Part shown: positions 8,332 to 15,739 of the stretch, piece by piece
Layout of the letters: each line of letters begins with the position of its first letter
Position numbering within the stretch: the stretch's first letter is position 1
Translations under genes and position numbers: made by a program
Assembly: GCA_043553855.1 (NCBI GenBank)
Contig: CP121336.1
Span: forward strand, 1,178,001-1,242,000
Source of the DNA: JAUIAS01 sp030425395
GTDB lineage: Bacteria; Pseudomonadota; Alphaproteobacteria; Rhodobacterales; Rhodobacteraceae
Length of the DNA stretch: 64,000 nt
Reading direction: 5' to 3'
Notes under the pieces: generated by a model
Databases searched by the model: none
Told to the model about the DNA's origin: nothing
Seen by the model: the letters and a program-made list of their open reading frames with translations, nothing else

Positions 8332-8357
8332 GGGTGGTGCCCTTGCGGGCGCCACCT
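8332..8357 (+). terminator. Intra-operon hairpin between TAXI SBP and permease genes
   Basis: GGTGGTGCCC (8333-8342) pairs with GGGCGCCACC (8347-8356) around a TTGC loop: a 10-bp stem with one G-T pair. No T-run follows directly. Placement between the binding-protein gene and the permease gene suggests partial termination or 3'-end protection that favours the periplasmic protein. Similar hairpins occur at two other TRAP loci in the window. Confidence 0.6.
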
Positions 8358-8387
8358 AACGTGACGCTTTTCACCACAAGGTCCACT

Positions 8388-10736
8388 ATGTCCCAGACCC
8401 GCATAACCGACACCGACGACATCATAGTCGAGGCCGTGTTCCCGAACCGCGCGGTTTATGTGCTGGCGCTGGTTTTTGTGTTCATGGGCGTGATCAACAG
8501 TATGCCGTCAATTCCCGGCTGGGACGAAATGTGGCAGGCGATCACGGGGATCGAAAAGCTCAAGACACGGTCTTTCTCGACGGAGTGGTTCTATCCCATC
8601 GTTTTCTTCGTGATGATGGTCATCGTGGCGCTAAAGCATTCGATGGCCCGTGCATGGCGAGGCACCCCGCGCGCGGCCTTTGGCATCTTCATGGATGCCG
8701 CTCTGGTTTTGGCCGCGGCTGCGATTTCTCTGACCTATCTGATCGAAATCGACAGCGTGTGCCTGATCGACACGATCACTGGCGAACGCGCACGGATCAT
8801 GGCCGAGACCCTGGCCGCAGAAATCGAATTTGCGCAAACCATGGGACTGCCTGCACCGGACACGGTCGAAGACCCCAAATGCGTGGCCACCACCGGTGTC
8901 TGGCTGGTGGCCATTGTCGGTCTGTCTGTCGTGATATTCCTTGGTTACAACGTCAAGGTCTGGGGGCTTCCCTTGGTGATGGTGTCGATAATCATCGCGC
9001 TCTATACCATCGGATCCGTCATGGTCTGGTATTTCCACGGCCCCGACGACATCAATAAATACCTGATGACCAAACTGGGCGGAGAGCCGCGCACCTTTCT
9101 GGACGGCGTGCCCAATGTCCATGATGCGCTCGTCAACAACGCATCGGGCCTTTTGGGGCGGTTCATGCACGTGATCATGAACGTGGTCTTTCCCTATATC
9201 ATTCTCGGGGCGCTGTTCGGCAAATCCGCTGGCGGCCAATCGCTGATCAAACTTGCCTTCCGCTGGACCCGCAAGCTGCGCGGTGGACCGGCGCATGCGG
9301 CCATCGTCAGTTCCGCAATGTTCGGCACGATCACGGGAGGCCCGGTGGTAAACGTTCTGTCCACAGGGGTTCTGACCATCCCGATGATGCTCAAACGCGG
9401 GTTTTCCCGGGTCTTTGCTGGCGGCATGGAAGCCGCTGCATCCTCTGGCGGGTCGATCATGCCTCCAGTAATGGGGGTCGCGGCCTTTATCCTCGCGGCG
9501 ATGACAGCGGTTCCATATGGAGACGTTATCGTGGCCGCGACCTTGCCCGCGCTCGCCTATTTCACCTGCCTTTTTCTGAGCGCCCATTTCGAGGCCCGCA
9601 AACAAGGCATCGAAGCCTTCGGGGACCTGACCGAGGATATGCGCGTGACCGGCGAGGACATCCTTCATCTTTGCCAGATCTTCCTGCCGATCCTGTTGAT
9701 CCTGATCCTTTTGCTTACGCCCAAGGATATTGTCGGTTGCGGTCCGCTGGGCTGGCTGCTGGGGGCAGAAGCCGCAATGCAGGGCGATCGTTGCGTTGTC
9801 ACGTCGCTGCCCTGGGTCTTGCAGCTCTATCAGAACGCGGCTGGCGATGCGGGTGCTACAGGATGGTGGGCCGCGCTGTTCGTCACATGCCTGCTGTTCC
9901 TCGACAAGGAATTCCGCGCCAGGCCGCGCAAATTGCTTGAGGCGCTTGCCGAATCCGGGATCACAATCTCAACGCTGTATCTGATGTTTCTCGCGGTCAC
10001 GGTGATCGACGTTTGTCTGAACTTTACTGGCCTGTCGAAATTCGTAGCCATCGATGTCCTGAGCTTTCTGCTGTCCTTTGATCTTGGCGGGGGTGGCTCT
10101 GTTCTGTTCCAGTTCTTTGCCCTGTTGATCACAATGCTGCTGGCGGTATTGCTCGGCATGGGGATGCCCGCGGTGCCCGCCTACATCAATGTGGCCCTTT
10201 TGATGGGGCCGCTGCTGATCGGGCTTGGTATCGCGACGTTCACGGCGAATATGTTCGTCTTCTACTTTGCCGTAGCTTCTGCGATCACGCCGCCGGTCGC
10301 CCTTGCTGCTTTTGCGGCCTCGACCATAACGCGGGCCGAGCCAATGGCGACGGGGTTCAGCGCGGTCCGGTCTGGCATCGTGATGTTTGCAATCCCTTTT
10401 GTCTTTGCCTTTTATCCCGAACTGCTGCTGATTGATCAGGCGCTTGTTGATCCAACAAGCCCGTCGCGTTCACCGCTCCCGGGATATGAAAACGGGGTGG
10501 AGTTGGGCCCGCTGCTGTGGCTTTTGGCACGGCTTCTGGTGGCGTTGTATCTGGTGGCCAGCGCATTGGTTGCGTTTGACGCGCGCCGCCTGTCAGCCAT
10601 CTGGATCGCCGTCCGCCTTCTGACCGCCCTGTGCCTGTTGTTGAGGCCGGAAATGGTGCATCTGACGGCCGTCGGCGTCGCAATAGCAGTGCTGGGCTGG
10701 CACCACTTTGGCGACCGAAAACCTGCGCCCGCCTGA
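8388..10736 (+). CDS. TRAP transporter fused permease (4TM/12TM), TAXI type
   Basis: A 782-aa polytopic protein that joins the small (DctQ-like) and large (DctM-like) subunits in one chain, as usual for TAXI systems. Long hydrophobic stretches run the whole length. The DctM-like core has GGPVVNVLSTG, AAASSGGSIMPP and AITPPVALAAF motifs typical of the large subunit. The start MSQTRITDTDD at 8388 is preferred over an in-frame start at 8334, which falls inside the hairpin. A Na+-driven import role with the preceding SBP follows from the family. The gene converges on a methyltransferase gene 157 bases away. Confidence 0.9.
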   Translation: MSQTRITDTDDIIVEAVFPNRAVYVLALVFVFMGVINSMPSIPGWDEMWQAITGIEKLKTRSFSTEWFYPIVFFVMMVIVALKHSMARAWRGTPRAAFGIFMDAALVLAAAAISLTYLIEIDSVCLIDTITGERARIMAETLAAEIEFAQTMGLPAPDTVEDPKCVATTGVWLVAIVGLSVVIFLGYNVKVWGLPLVMVSIIIALYTIGSVMVWYFHGPDDINKYLMTKLGGEPRTFLDGVPNVHDALVNNASGLLGRFMHVIMNVVFPYIILGALFGKSAGGQSLIKLAFRWTRKLRGGPAHAAIVSSAMFGTITGGPVVNVLSTGVLTIPMMLKRGFSRVFAGGMEAAASSGGSIMPPVMGVAAFILAAMTAVPYGDVIVAATLPALAYFTCLFLSAHFEARKQGIEAFGDLTEDMRVTGEDILHLCQIFLPILLILILLLTPKDIVGCGPLGWLLGAEAAMQGDRCVVTSLPWVLQLYQNAAGDAGATGWWAALFVTCLLFLDKEFRARPRKLLEALAESGITISTLYLMFLAVTVIDVCLNFTGLSKFVAIDVLSFLLSFDLGGGGSVLFQFFALLITMLLAVLLGMGMPAVPAYINVALLMGPLLIGLGIATFTANMFVFYFAVASAITPPVALAAFAASTITRAEPMATGFSAVRSGIVMFAIPFVFAFYPELLLIDQALVDPTSPSRSPLPGYENGVELGPLLWLLARLLVALYLVASALVAFDARRLSAIWIAVRLLTALCLLLRPEMVHLTAVGVAIAVLGWHHFGDRKPAPA

Positions 10737-10893
10737 ACGCAACTGCCAGATGGCAAGCGTGAATCCAGACCAATCAATCAACGACAAACAATGACAGTCG
10801 GCGACCAATTCTTGAACAACGTCCCAAACGGGCAGCGGTTCCCGACGTATTGATTGGCAAAAGAACTTTTCAACGGGTTCGTCTGCCCCGGTT
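10737..10893. other. Convergent intergenic region with a 9-bp inverted repeat
   Basis: No gene is seen between the permease and methyltransferase stops. CCAATCAAT at 10770-10778 and ATTGATTGG at 10849-10857 form a perfect inverted repeat 70 bases apart. The distance is too long for a standard terminator, and no T-run follows either arm. Its role is unknown. Confidence 0.35.
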
Positions 10894-11700
10894 TCAGGCA
10901 GAAGGCTTGGTTGCCAAAAGTGTTACAAAAGGCAAGAAGCTATAGAGTGTTCCTGCCTCGGCACGTCGGAGATACTCGGTTTCCAAAGCGTCGGCGAGGG
11001 GCTGTCCGATCACGCCATCCGCAACCAGACGCGCCCCCGACATTCGCACCCAGGCCAATGCTCCCATACCGGAGGTTACGACGCGATTGCGAACGCTGAA
11101 ATGGCTGACCGACACCCCTGCCTTGCCAACCAGCGGCTTTAGCTTGCCGGCAAGCCATGGGTCCGTCACCGATCCAGCAACGAAAGCTTCGCAGCAACTC
11201 CCCAGAGGATCACCCGGAACGATCCCCATCATAGCTTTGGAAAAATCAGCGTCGCAAATCACCAAAGTACCGCCCGGACGAAGGATACGCACAGCTTCTG
11301 CGATGAGTGGTTCAGGATTGGATACATGCGACAAGACTGTGTGCAGGATGGCGACATCTGCAACGGCATCTGCAAGATCGAGAGCCGCCCCATCGCCGAC
11401 AGAAAAAGTCAGATTGGGCCTATCGCCTGCAAGGTCTATGGCCTTTTCGGTCAATGCGGCTGATGGCTCCAGCCCCATGACCGATGCGGCCGGGAACCGA
11501 TCAGCGATCCGACGGGTAATGCCACCGGTACCTGACCCGATATCGACGATGCAGCCACCTTCAGGAAGGTTCAGAAGACCAAGATATTCGTCGATAACCG
11601 GAAGCATGTCCTCATCCGCGGCCCGGGTTTCCAGTCCCGCTGCAATAATGTCGATCATTTGAGGAGAGGCAGCATCGACATTCTCGAATGGGTCAGACAT
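10894..11700 (-). CDS. Class I SAM-dependent methyltransferase
   Basis: A 268-aa protein with a clear class I fold. Motif I is VDIGSGTGG (residues 52-60), an acidic SAM-ribose contact follows (GLEPS), and ILHTVLSHVSNPE and the LRPGGTLVICDAD motif IV/post-motif region fit UbiE/Methyltransf_11-type enzymes. AGGAAAG lies upstream of the ATG at 11700. The substrate is not evident. It lies alone on the minus strand, with 242 bases of gene-free sequence separating it from the next gene. It may act on a small molecule of the surrounding catabolic region; that is guesswork. Confidence 0.82.
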   Translation of the reverse strand: MSDPFENVDAASPQMIDIIAAGLETRAADEDMLPVIDEYLGLLNLPEGGCIVDIGSGTGGITRRIADRFPAASVMGLEPSAALTEKAIDLAGDRPNLTFSVGDGAALDLADAVADVAILHTVLSHVSNPEPLIAEAVRILRPGGTLVICDADFSKAMMGIVPGDPLGSCCEAFVAGSVTDPWLAGKLKPLVGKAGVSVSHFSVRNRVVTSGMGALAWVRMSGARLVADGVIGQPLADALETEYLRRAEAGTLYSFLPFVTLLATKPSA

Positions 11701-11942
11701 GGGCGTTCTTTCCTGTTGGGCATTACGTGCGCCTTGGTTGCTAAAGCGCCGCGTGCGAGATCTGTGCGTTTTGCAAGCATGCCCCAGTTTCCAGAGTCTT
11801 CAAAACCCAATCTCAGTCAGTCTTTGTTTTTGCGGATTCTTCATTCTCCGAAAGCACCCCCTTGCAATCTTCACCCACAAGTTCAGGTGTTTCCCTGGGC
11901 CTCGCGAACAAGCCAGCCGTTCCAAACGCCGGGGCTGCTGTC

Positions 11943-12707
11943 CTATGCCGTCATGCCGCCATCGGCCAGATAAACCGCGCCGGTAACGATCGCGGCCTCA
12001 TCACTGGCAAGAAACAGCATGACGTTGGCAATTTCCTCAGGCGTCGCATAACGCCCCAGCGGGATGTTGGCCTGCATCGCGGACTTGACCCGGTTGCCCT
12101 GCCCCGGCGCAAGCGCGTTTTCCAGACTCCGCATCATGCGCGTCTCGACCGGGCCGGGGTTCACCGTGTTTATACGAATGCCGTGCGGTGCCGCGTCTTT
12201 GGCTGCGGACCTCATCAGTCCGATGACCGCGTGTTTGCTGGTCGTATAGGGCGACACGCTCGCCGTTCCGCGCACACCTGCCACGCTGGAGGAAATCACG
12301 ATACTGCCTCCCCCGCGTGCAATCATCGCCGGGATCGCGGCCTTGATCCCCAGAAAGGGGCCTTTGACATTCACCGCCATGACCTGATCAAACAGTGTTT
12401 CGTCGCAGTCGGTTATCGGTGCGATTTCGCCTTCTATGCCCGCGTTCGCCAAGAAAATATCGACACCACCAAACCGTTCGCTCGCCACCTCGATCATCGC
12501 CAGATTGCCCGCCGCCGAGGTCACATCGGCGACAAGATGGCTGACCTTGTCACTTTGGATTTCCGCGCTGGCTGCAGCCAGTGCATCGGCATTCATATCC
12601 ACCAACAGAACGCAGGCTCCTTCCTGAACAAAGCGTTTTGCCGCCGCCTTGCCAATCTCTCCGGCACCGCCAGTTATCACTGCCACCTTGCCTGCCAAAC
12701 GTCCCAT
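11943..12707 (-). CDS. SDR family oxidoreductase
   Basis: A classical 254-aa SDR. The NAD(P) motif TGGAGEIG is at residues 12-19, followed by ANAG, a catalytic Ser run (ISSSVAG) and YTTSK. The C-terminus (AVYLADGGMTA) is usual for the family. The ATG at 12707 is preceded by GGGGAGC with a seven-base gap. It is the second gene of a pair with the SDR whose stop lies at 12737, 29 bases upstream. A hydroxyacyl-CoA or alcohol dehydrogenase role is plausible, but the substrate cannot be read. If co-transcribed, it would share the motif-bearing promoter at 13554. Confidence 0.85.
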   Translation of the reverse strand: MGRLAGKVAVITGGAGEIGKAAAKRFVQEGACVLLVDMNADALAAASAEIQSDKVSHLVADVTSAAGNLAMIEVASERFGGVDIFLANAGIEGEIAPITDCDETLFDQVMAVNVKGPFLGIKAAIPAMIARGGGSIVISSSVAGVRGTASVSPYTTSKHAVIGLMRSAAKDAAPHGIRINTVNPGPVETRMMRSLENALAPGQGNRVKSAMQANIPLGRYATPEEIANVMLFLASDEAAIVTGAVYLADGGMTA

Positions 12708-12736
12708 GTGATTGCTCCCCAATTTCACGCGCACAC

Positions 12737-13498
12737 TTACCGCGCGGTATATCCACCATCCACTGGCACAGAAGCACCGGTCACAAAACTGGCCGCGTCG
12801 CTGGCCAGAAATATGGCCACCTCAGCGACTTCATCGGGATGCCCCAGACGCCCCATCGGATGCAACGATCGCAGGAAATCCATGCCTTTGGTTCCGCGCA
12901 GCCCGGAAATAATGGGGGTTTCTATATAGCCGGGGCAAATCGCGTTGACGCGGACAGCGCGTTTGGCAAACGCCAGAGCGAACTGTTTGGTCAACCCAAC
13001 AACGCCGTGCTTGCTGGCGACATAGGCGCTCAGCGATCCGGCCAAGGCGATATCTTCGGAATACTCTTCGGCCCACATCAAGCCCCCCAAACCGGCAACC
13101 GATGATGTGTTCACAATCGCGCCGCCGCCCTGTTCGGCCATGATCGGGCACGCGTGGACAAGGCCGTAATACACCCCGTCCAGATTGACAGCGGTTGTGG
13201 TGTCCCAGTCCTTGCCGCCGACACCTGCGTTGTTCATGAGAATATCCAGACGCCCGAGATCCTGCACCGTCCCGGACAGCAAAGCCCTGAATGCCTCTTC
13301 GTTCGAGGTATCCAACGTTTTCGCGATGGCCTCTGCTCCCAACGCGCGCGCTTGGTCGGCGGTCTCTTGTGCGGTGTCGTCAAGGATATCGGAACACACA
13401 ACCTGCGCACCCTGCGCCGCGAGTGTCAGGGCCATGGCCCGACCGATGCCAGAGCCCGCACCCGTTACAATGGCGACGCGGTTTTCAAATCGGGGCAT
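12737..13498 (-). CDS. SDR family oxidoreductase
   Basis: A 253-aa classical SDR: TGAGSGIG (residues 12-19), NNAG, NTSSVAG and YVASK are all intact, and the C-terminus ends VPVDGGYTAR. GAGGAGAAAT precedes the ATG at 13498. A longer upstream in-frame reading has no homology-like features and runs across the regulatory palindrome, so it is rejected. The divergent promoter shared with the EthD gene contains the 18-bp motif at 13554-13571, 55 bases upstream. That links this SDR pair to the distant P450/CoA-ligase block. The substrate is unknown. Confidence 0.86.
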   Translation of the reverse strand: MPRFENRVAIVTGAGSGIGRAMALTLAAQGAQVVCSDILDDTAQETADQARALGAEAIAKTLDTSNEEAFRALLSGTVQDLGRLDILMNNAGVGGKDWDTTTAVNLDGVYYGLVHACPIMAEQGGGAIVNTSSVAGLGGLMWAEEYSEDIALAGSLSAYVASKHGVVGLTKQFALAFAKRAVRVNAICPGYIETPIISGLRGTKGMDFLRSLHPMGRLGHPDEVAEVAIFLASDAASFVTGASVPVDGGYTAR

Positions 13499-13553
13499 GG
13501 CCTGATTTCTCCTCTGTGATGTGTAATGGACGTGCGCGATGCAGGGTTTATTC

Positions 13554-13571
13554 ACCAAACGATCACTTGTT
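13554..13571. promoter_or_regulatory. Regulon motif site 1 (ACCAAACGATCACTTGTT)
   Basis: An 18-bp imperfect palindrome matching the window-wide consensus RCCAAACRATCGTTTGGT at 15 of 18 positions. It lies between divergent SDR (start 13498) and EthD (start 13637) genes, 55 and 65 bases from their start codons. It is the only copy outside the 27-45 kb block. Confidence 0.7.
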
Positions 13572-13636
13572 ATGGTAATCAGGTCAAGCATGGCCTTGCG
13601 CCACTCCGATAGGATCAGACACAAGGAACCGGACGG

Positions 13637-14011
13637 ATGATCAAGCTAACATTCTGCCTGCGCCGTTTGCCGCACCTCACTCGGGAGGAATTTCAAGAAT
13701 ACTGGCGTGGCACCCATGGGCCGTTGGTAGAAAAACACCGAAATGCGTTGCGCTTTGCCGCCTATCATCAGGTTCATAGCCTCGACGACCCGACGGCCAC
13801 GGCACTGGGGGATGTCCGCGGCGCGCCGCCAGGCTTTGACGGGTTTGCAGAAATGATCTGGGCCTCGCGGGCCGATCTCGACACTGCGATGACAAGCCCC
13901 GAAGGACGTGCAGCCGGACGCGAACTGCTGGCCGATGAACGACGGTTCATCGACCTTGAGAATTCTCCGATCAGCCTTGGAACGATCCCGTTTAAACTGA
14001 CCTCGGACTAG
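13637..14011 (+). CDS. EthD domain-containing protein
   Basis: A 124-aa dimeric alpha/beta-barrel type protein. The opening MIKLTFCLRRLPHLTREEFQ and the following YWRGTHGPLV match the EthD/dabb family start (KLxFxxRRxPxLSxEEFxxYWxxxHGPLV). The later EMIWASRADLDTAM segment also fits. EthD proteins were first linked to a P450 system for ethyl tert-butyl ether. Many members accompany oxygenase or CoA-dependent catabolism, but their chemistry is often unknown. AGGAACC precedes the ATG. It is transcribed divergently from the SDR pair across motif site 1, and a P450 shares the motif 17 kb away. Confidence 0.85.
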   Translation: MIKLTFCLRRLPHLTREEFQEYWRGTHGPLVEKHRNALRFAAYHQVHSLDDPTATALGDVRGAPPGFDGFAEMIWASRADLDTAMTSPEGRAAGRELLADERRFIDLENSPISLGTIPFKLTSD

Positions 14012-14026
14012 GCGCTGGCCAAAGAC

Positions 14027-14048
14027 CGTGCCCTTGCAAAAGGGCACG
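14027..14048. terminator. Hairpin after the EthD gene, convergent with an SDR gene
   Basis: A 9-bp perfect stem (CGTGCCCTT at 14027-14035 with AAGGGCACG at 14040-14048) closed by a GCAA tetraloop, starting 15 bases after the EthD stop. No clear T-run follows on either strand, so termination strength is uncertain. Confidence 0.5.
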
Positions 14049-14130
14049 ATCCGGTTGTGCATAAGGATTTCCGCGTGTCCATCAAGATGAAACGCCGGGT
14101 ACGATATCCCCGACCGCCAGGTTACGAAAC

Positions 14131-14892
14131 TTATTTCGGCGCCATTCGGATTGCACCATCCAGACGGATCGTTTCCCCGTTCAGCATGGGGTTCTCGATT
14201 ATCGAGCCGACCAACTGGGCAAACTCCGCCGGTGCCCCAAGACGGTTTGGGAACGGTACCTGCGCGCCCAGCGAGGCGCGAATTTCCTCGGACAGCGTTT
14301 CCAGAAGCGGGGTCAGGAACAATCCCGGCGCAATGGTCATAACCCGGATACCATAGCGCGCCAACTCGCGCGCGATGGGCAAGGTCATGCCAACCACGCC
14401 GCCCTTGGATGCTGCATAGGCAGCCTGCCCGATTTGGCCGTCATAGGCCGCAACCGACGCCGTGTTGATGATCACGCCGCGCTCTTCGCCCAGCGGATCT
14501 TCCTTGTGAAGGGCAGCGGCAAATACCGAAAGGACGTTGAAACTGCCGCTGAGGTTTACGTTCACAACAGTGTTGAACATATCAAGCGACGCGGCCAACC
14601 CATCTCGGTCGACGACCTTGGCCGGTGGCCCGATGCCTGCGCAGTTCACGCAAATACGCGCCTTGCCATGCATCCCCTCGGCGGCGGCAATGGCTTCCTG
14701 AACCTCTGCGCGGTTGGTCACGTCGACCTTGCAAAATGCCCCGCCGATGGCCTTGGCGTGCGCCTCGCCCTTTTCGGTGTTCATATCGAAGATTGTGACC
14801 TTTGCGCCTCCTGCCGCCAACCGTTCCGCCGTAGCGCCGCCCAAGCCGGACGCACCGCCCGTTACAATGGCGGCCTGACCTTCAATTTTCAT
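14131..14892 (-). CDS. SDR, 3-hydroxyacyl-CoA dehydrogenase type II (HSD10)-like
   Basis: A 253-aa SDR with TGGASGLG (residues 11-18), NCAGI, NTASVAAYDGQIGQAAYAAS and YAASK. The long insertion between NCAGI and the catalytic Ser (residues about 110-140, including HKEDPLGEERGV) and the C-terminal GETIRLDGAIRM are typical of HSD17B10-like enzymes. Those oxidise 3-hydroxyacyl-CoA or 3-hydroxy-2-methylbutyryl-CoA. ATG at 14892 is chosen over GTG at 14898 because GGGAG then has an eight-base spacer. It lies 17 bases after the TetR gene stop, so regulator and dehydrogenase are one transcript. Confidence 0.87.
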   Translation of the reverse strand: MKIEGQAAIVTGGASGLGGATAERLAAGGAKVTIFDMNTEKGEAHAKAIGGAFCKVDVTNRAEVQEAIAAAEGMHGKARICVNCAGIGPPAKVVDRDGLAASLDMFNTVVNVNLSGSFNVLSVFAAALHKEDPLGEERGVIINTASVAAYDGQIGQAAYAASKGGVVGMTLPIARELARYGIRVMTIAPGLFLTPLLETLSEEIRASLGAQVPFPNRLGAPAEFAQLVGSIIENPMLNGETIRLDGAIRMAPK

Positions 14893-14909
14893 TCCCACAT
14901 CTCCCTTGC

Positions 14910-15629
14910 TTATGTCTGTTCGCGATCCGTATCAGCGGATCGCATTTGCTCTTCGATATCCACTATAACGCTCTGTAACCTGCGCACCAAACGCGCGCCG
15001 TCAATTTCACCATGCGAGGGCCGCCCCATGACACCGGCCATAAAAATCGTCAGGAACTGACGAACCTCGGCATCAATATCCGGAGTGGTGGTTCGCAGAC
15101 GTGCGCTTCGCGCGCAATGCTCCAAACCGCCGTAGAACGCATCGCGCATCGCCGGTATGGACAAATCTGCCCGAATATCTCCACGCGCCACGCCACTGCG
15201 CATGATCCCGTCAAACACCCCGACATAGCGGCGATTCAAAGCAAAGGCTTCCGTCTCGCGGTATTCAGGGGATGGCAGATAGGGGCCCATTGCCTCGGCG
15301 ATGAGGGGCCATTCATCAAAGACGCGACCGAAGTGCAGCCGCGCCAACGACAGGACCTGCGATCCGGTGTCCGGCGATTGCGCCACGGCGGACTCGGCAT
15401 CGCGGGTCAATTCGGCGTAGAAATCGCTAACCGCAGCCATCAAGAGGGCCTGCTTGTTCTTGAAATACAGATACACAGTGCCTTCGGCGAGTCCGGCGGC
15501 TTGCGCGATGGCCGAAATCTTGGCTTCTTCCGCGCCCTTTTCGCGAAACACGGCGCGGGTGGCAGTCAGGATCGCGCGCTCTTTCTGCTCCACTTTCTGA
15601 CGGCGGGTTTTGGCTGCGGCTTCGGTCAT
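14910..15629 (-). CDS. TetR/AcrR family transcriptional regulator
   Basis: A 239-aa regulator. The N-terminal HTH is clear: ILTATRAVFREKG, then ISAIAQAAGLAEGTVYLYF and KNKQALL (about residues 20-65). The C-terminal ligand domain is not diagnostic. It is divergent from the AtuA/carboxylase operon, with 110 bases between the start codons, and is co-transcribed with the HSD10-like SDR. It is therefore the likely local repressor, probably responding to an acyl-CoA or free acid of that pathway. No copy of the 18-bp motif is present here, so it appears to use a different operator. Confidence 0.9.
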   Translation of the reverse strand: MTEAAAKTRRQKVEQKERAILTATRAVFREKGAEEAKISAIAQAAGLAEGTVYLYFKNKQALLMAAVSDFYAELTRDAESAVAQSPDTGSQVLSLARLHFGRVFDEWPLIAEAMGPYLPSPEYRETEAFALNRRYVGVFDGIMRSGVARGDIRADLSIPAMRDAFYGGLEHCARSARLRTTTPDIDAEVRQFLTIFMAGVMGRPSHGEIDGARLVRRLQSVIVDIEEQMRSADTDREQT

Positions 15630-15666
15630 CTGGTTCCCAAAGTGTCTTCACACACAAATGAACTTG

Positions 15667-15683
15667 ATTCAGTAATGATGAAT
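15667..15683. promoter_or_regulatory. Candidate operator ATTCA-N7-TGAAT between TetR and atuA-like genes
   Basis: Five-base inverted arms (15667-15671 and 15679-15683) lie in the AT-rich centre of the 110-bp divergent gap. A further TTGATTCA/TGAATTG-like pair spans 15664-15696. The arms are short, so this is a weak candidate supported mainly by location. Confidence 0.3.
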
Positions 15684-15739
15684 ATGCTTACAATTCAGCT
15701 CTAACGCAATACCGGTAACCGAGGGGAGACGGTCGGGGA

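Noticed and set aside
10770..10857. Inverted repeat CCAATCAAT...ATTGATTGG as a transposon or MITE end
   Set aside because: Arms of only 9 bp enclose 70 bases with no target duplication or known terminus; chance is not excluded.
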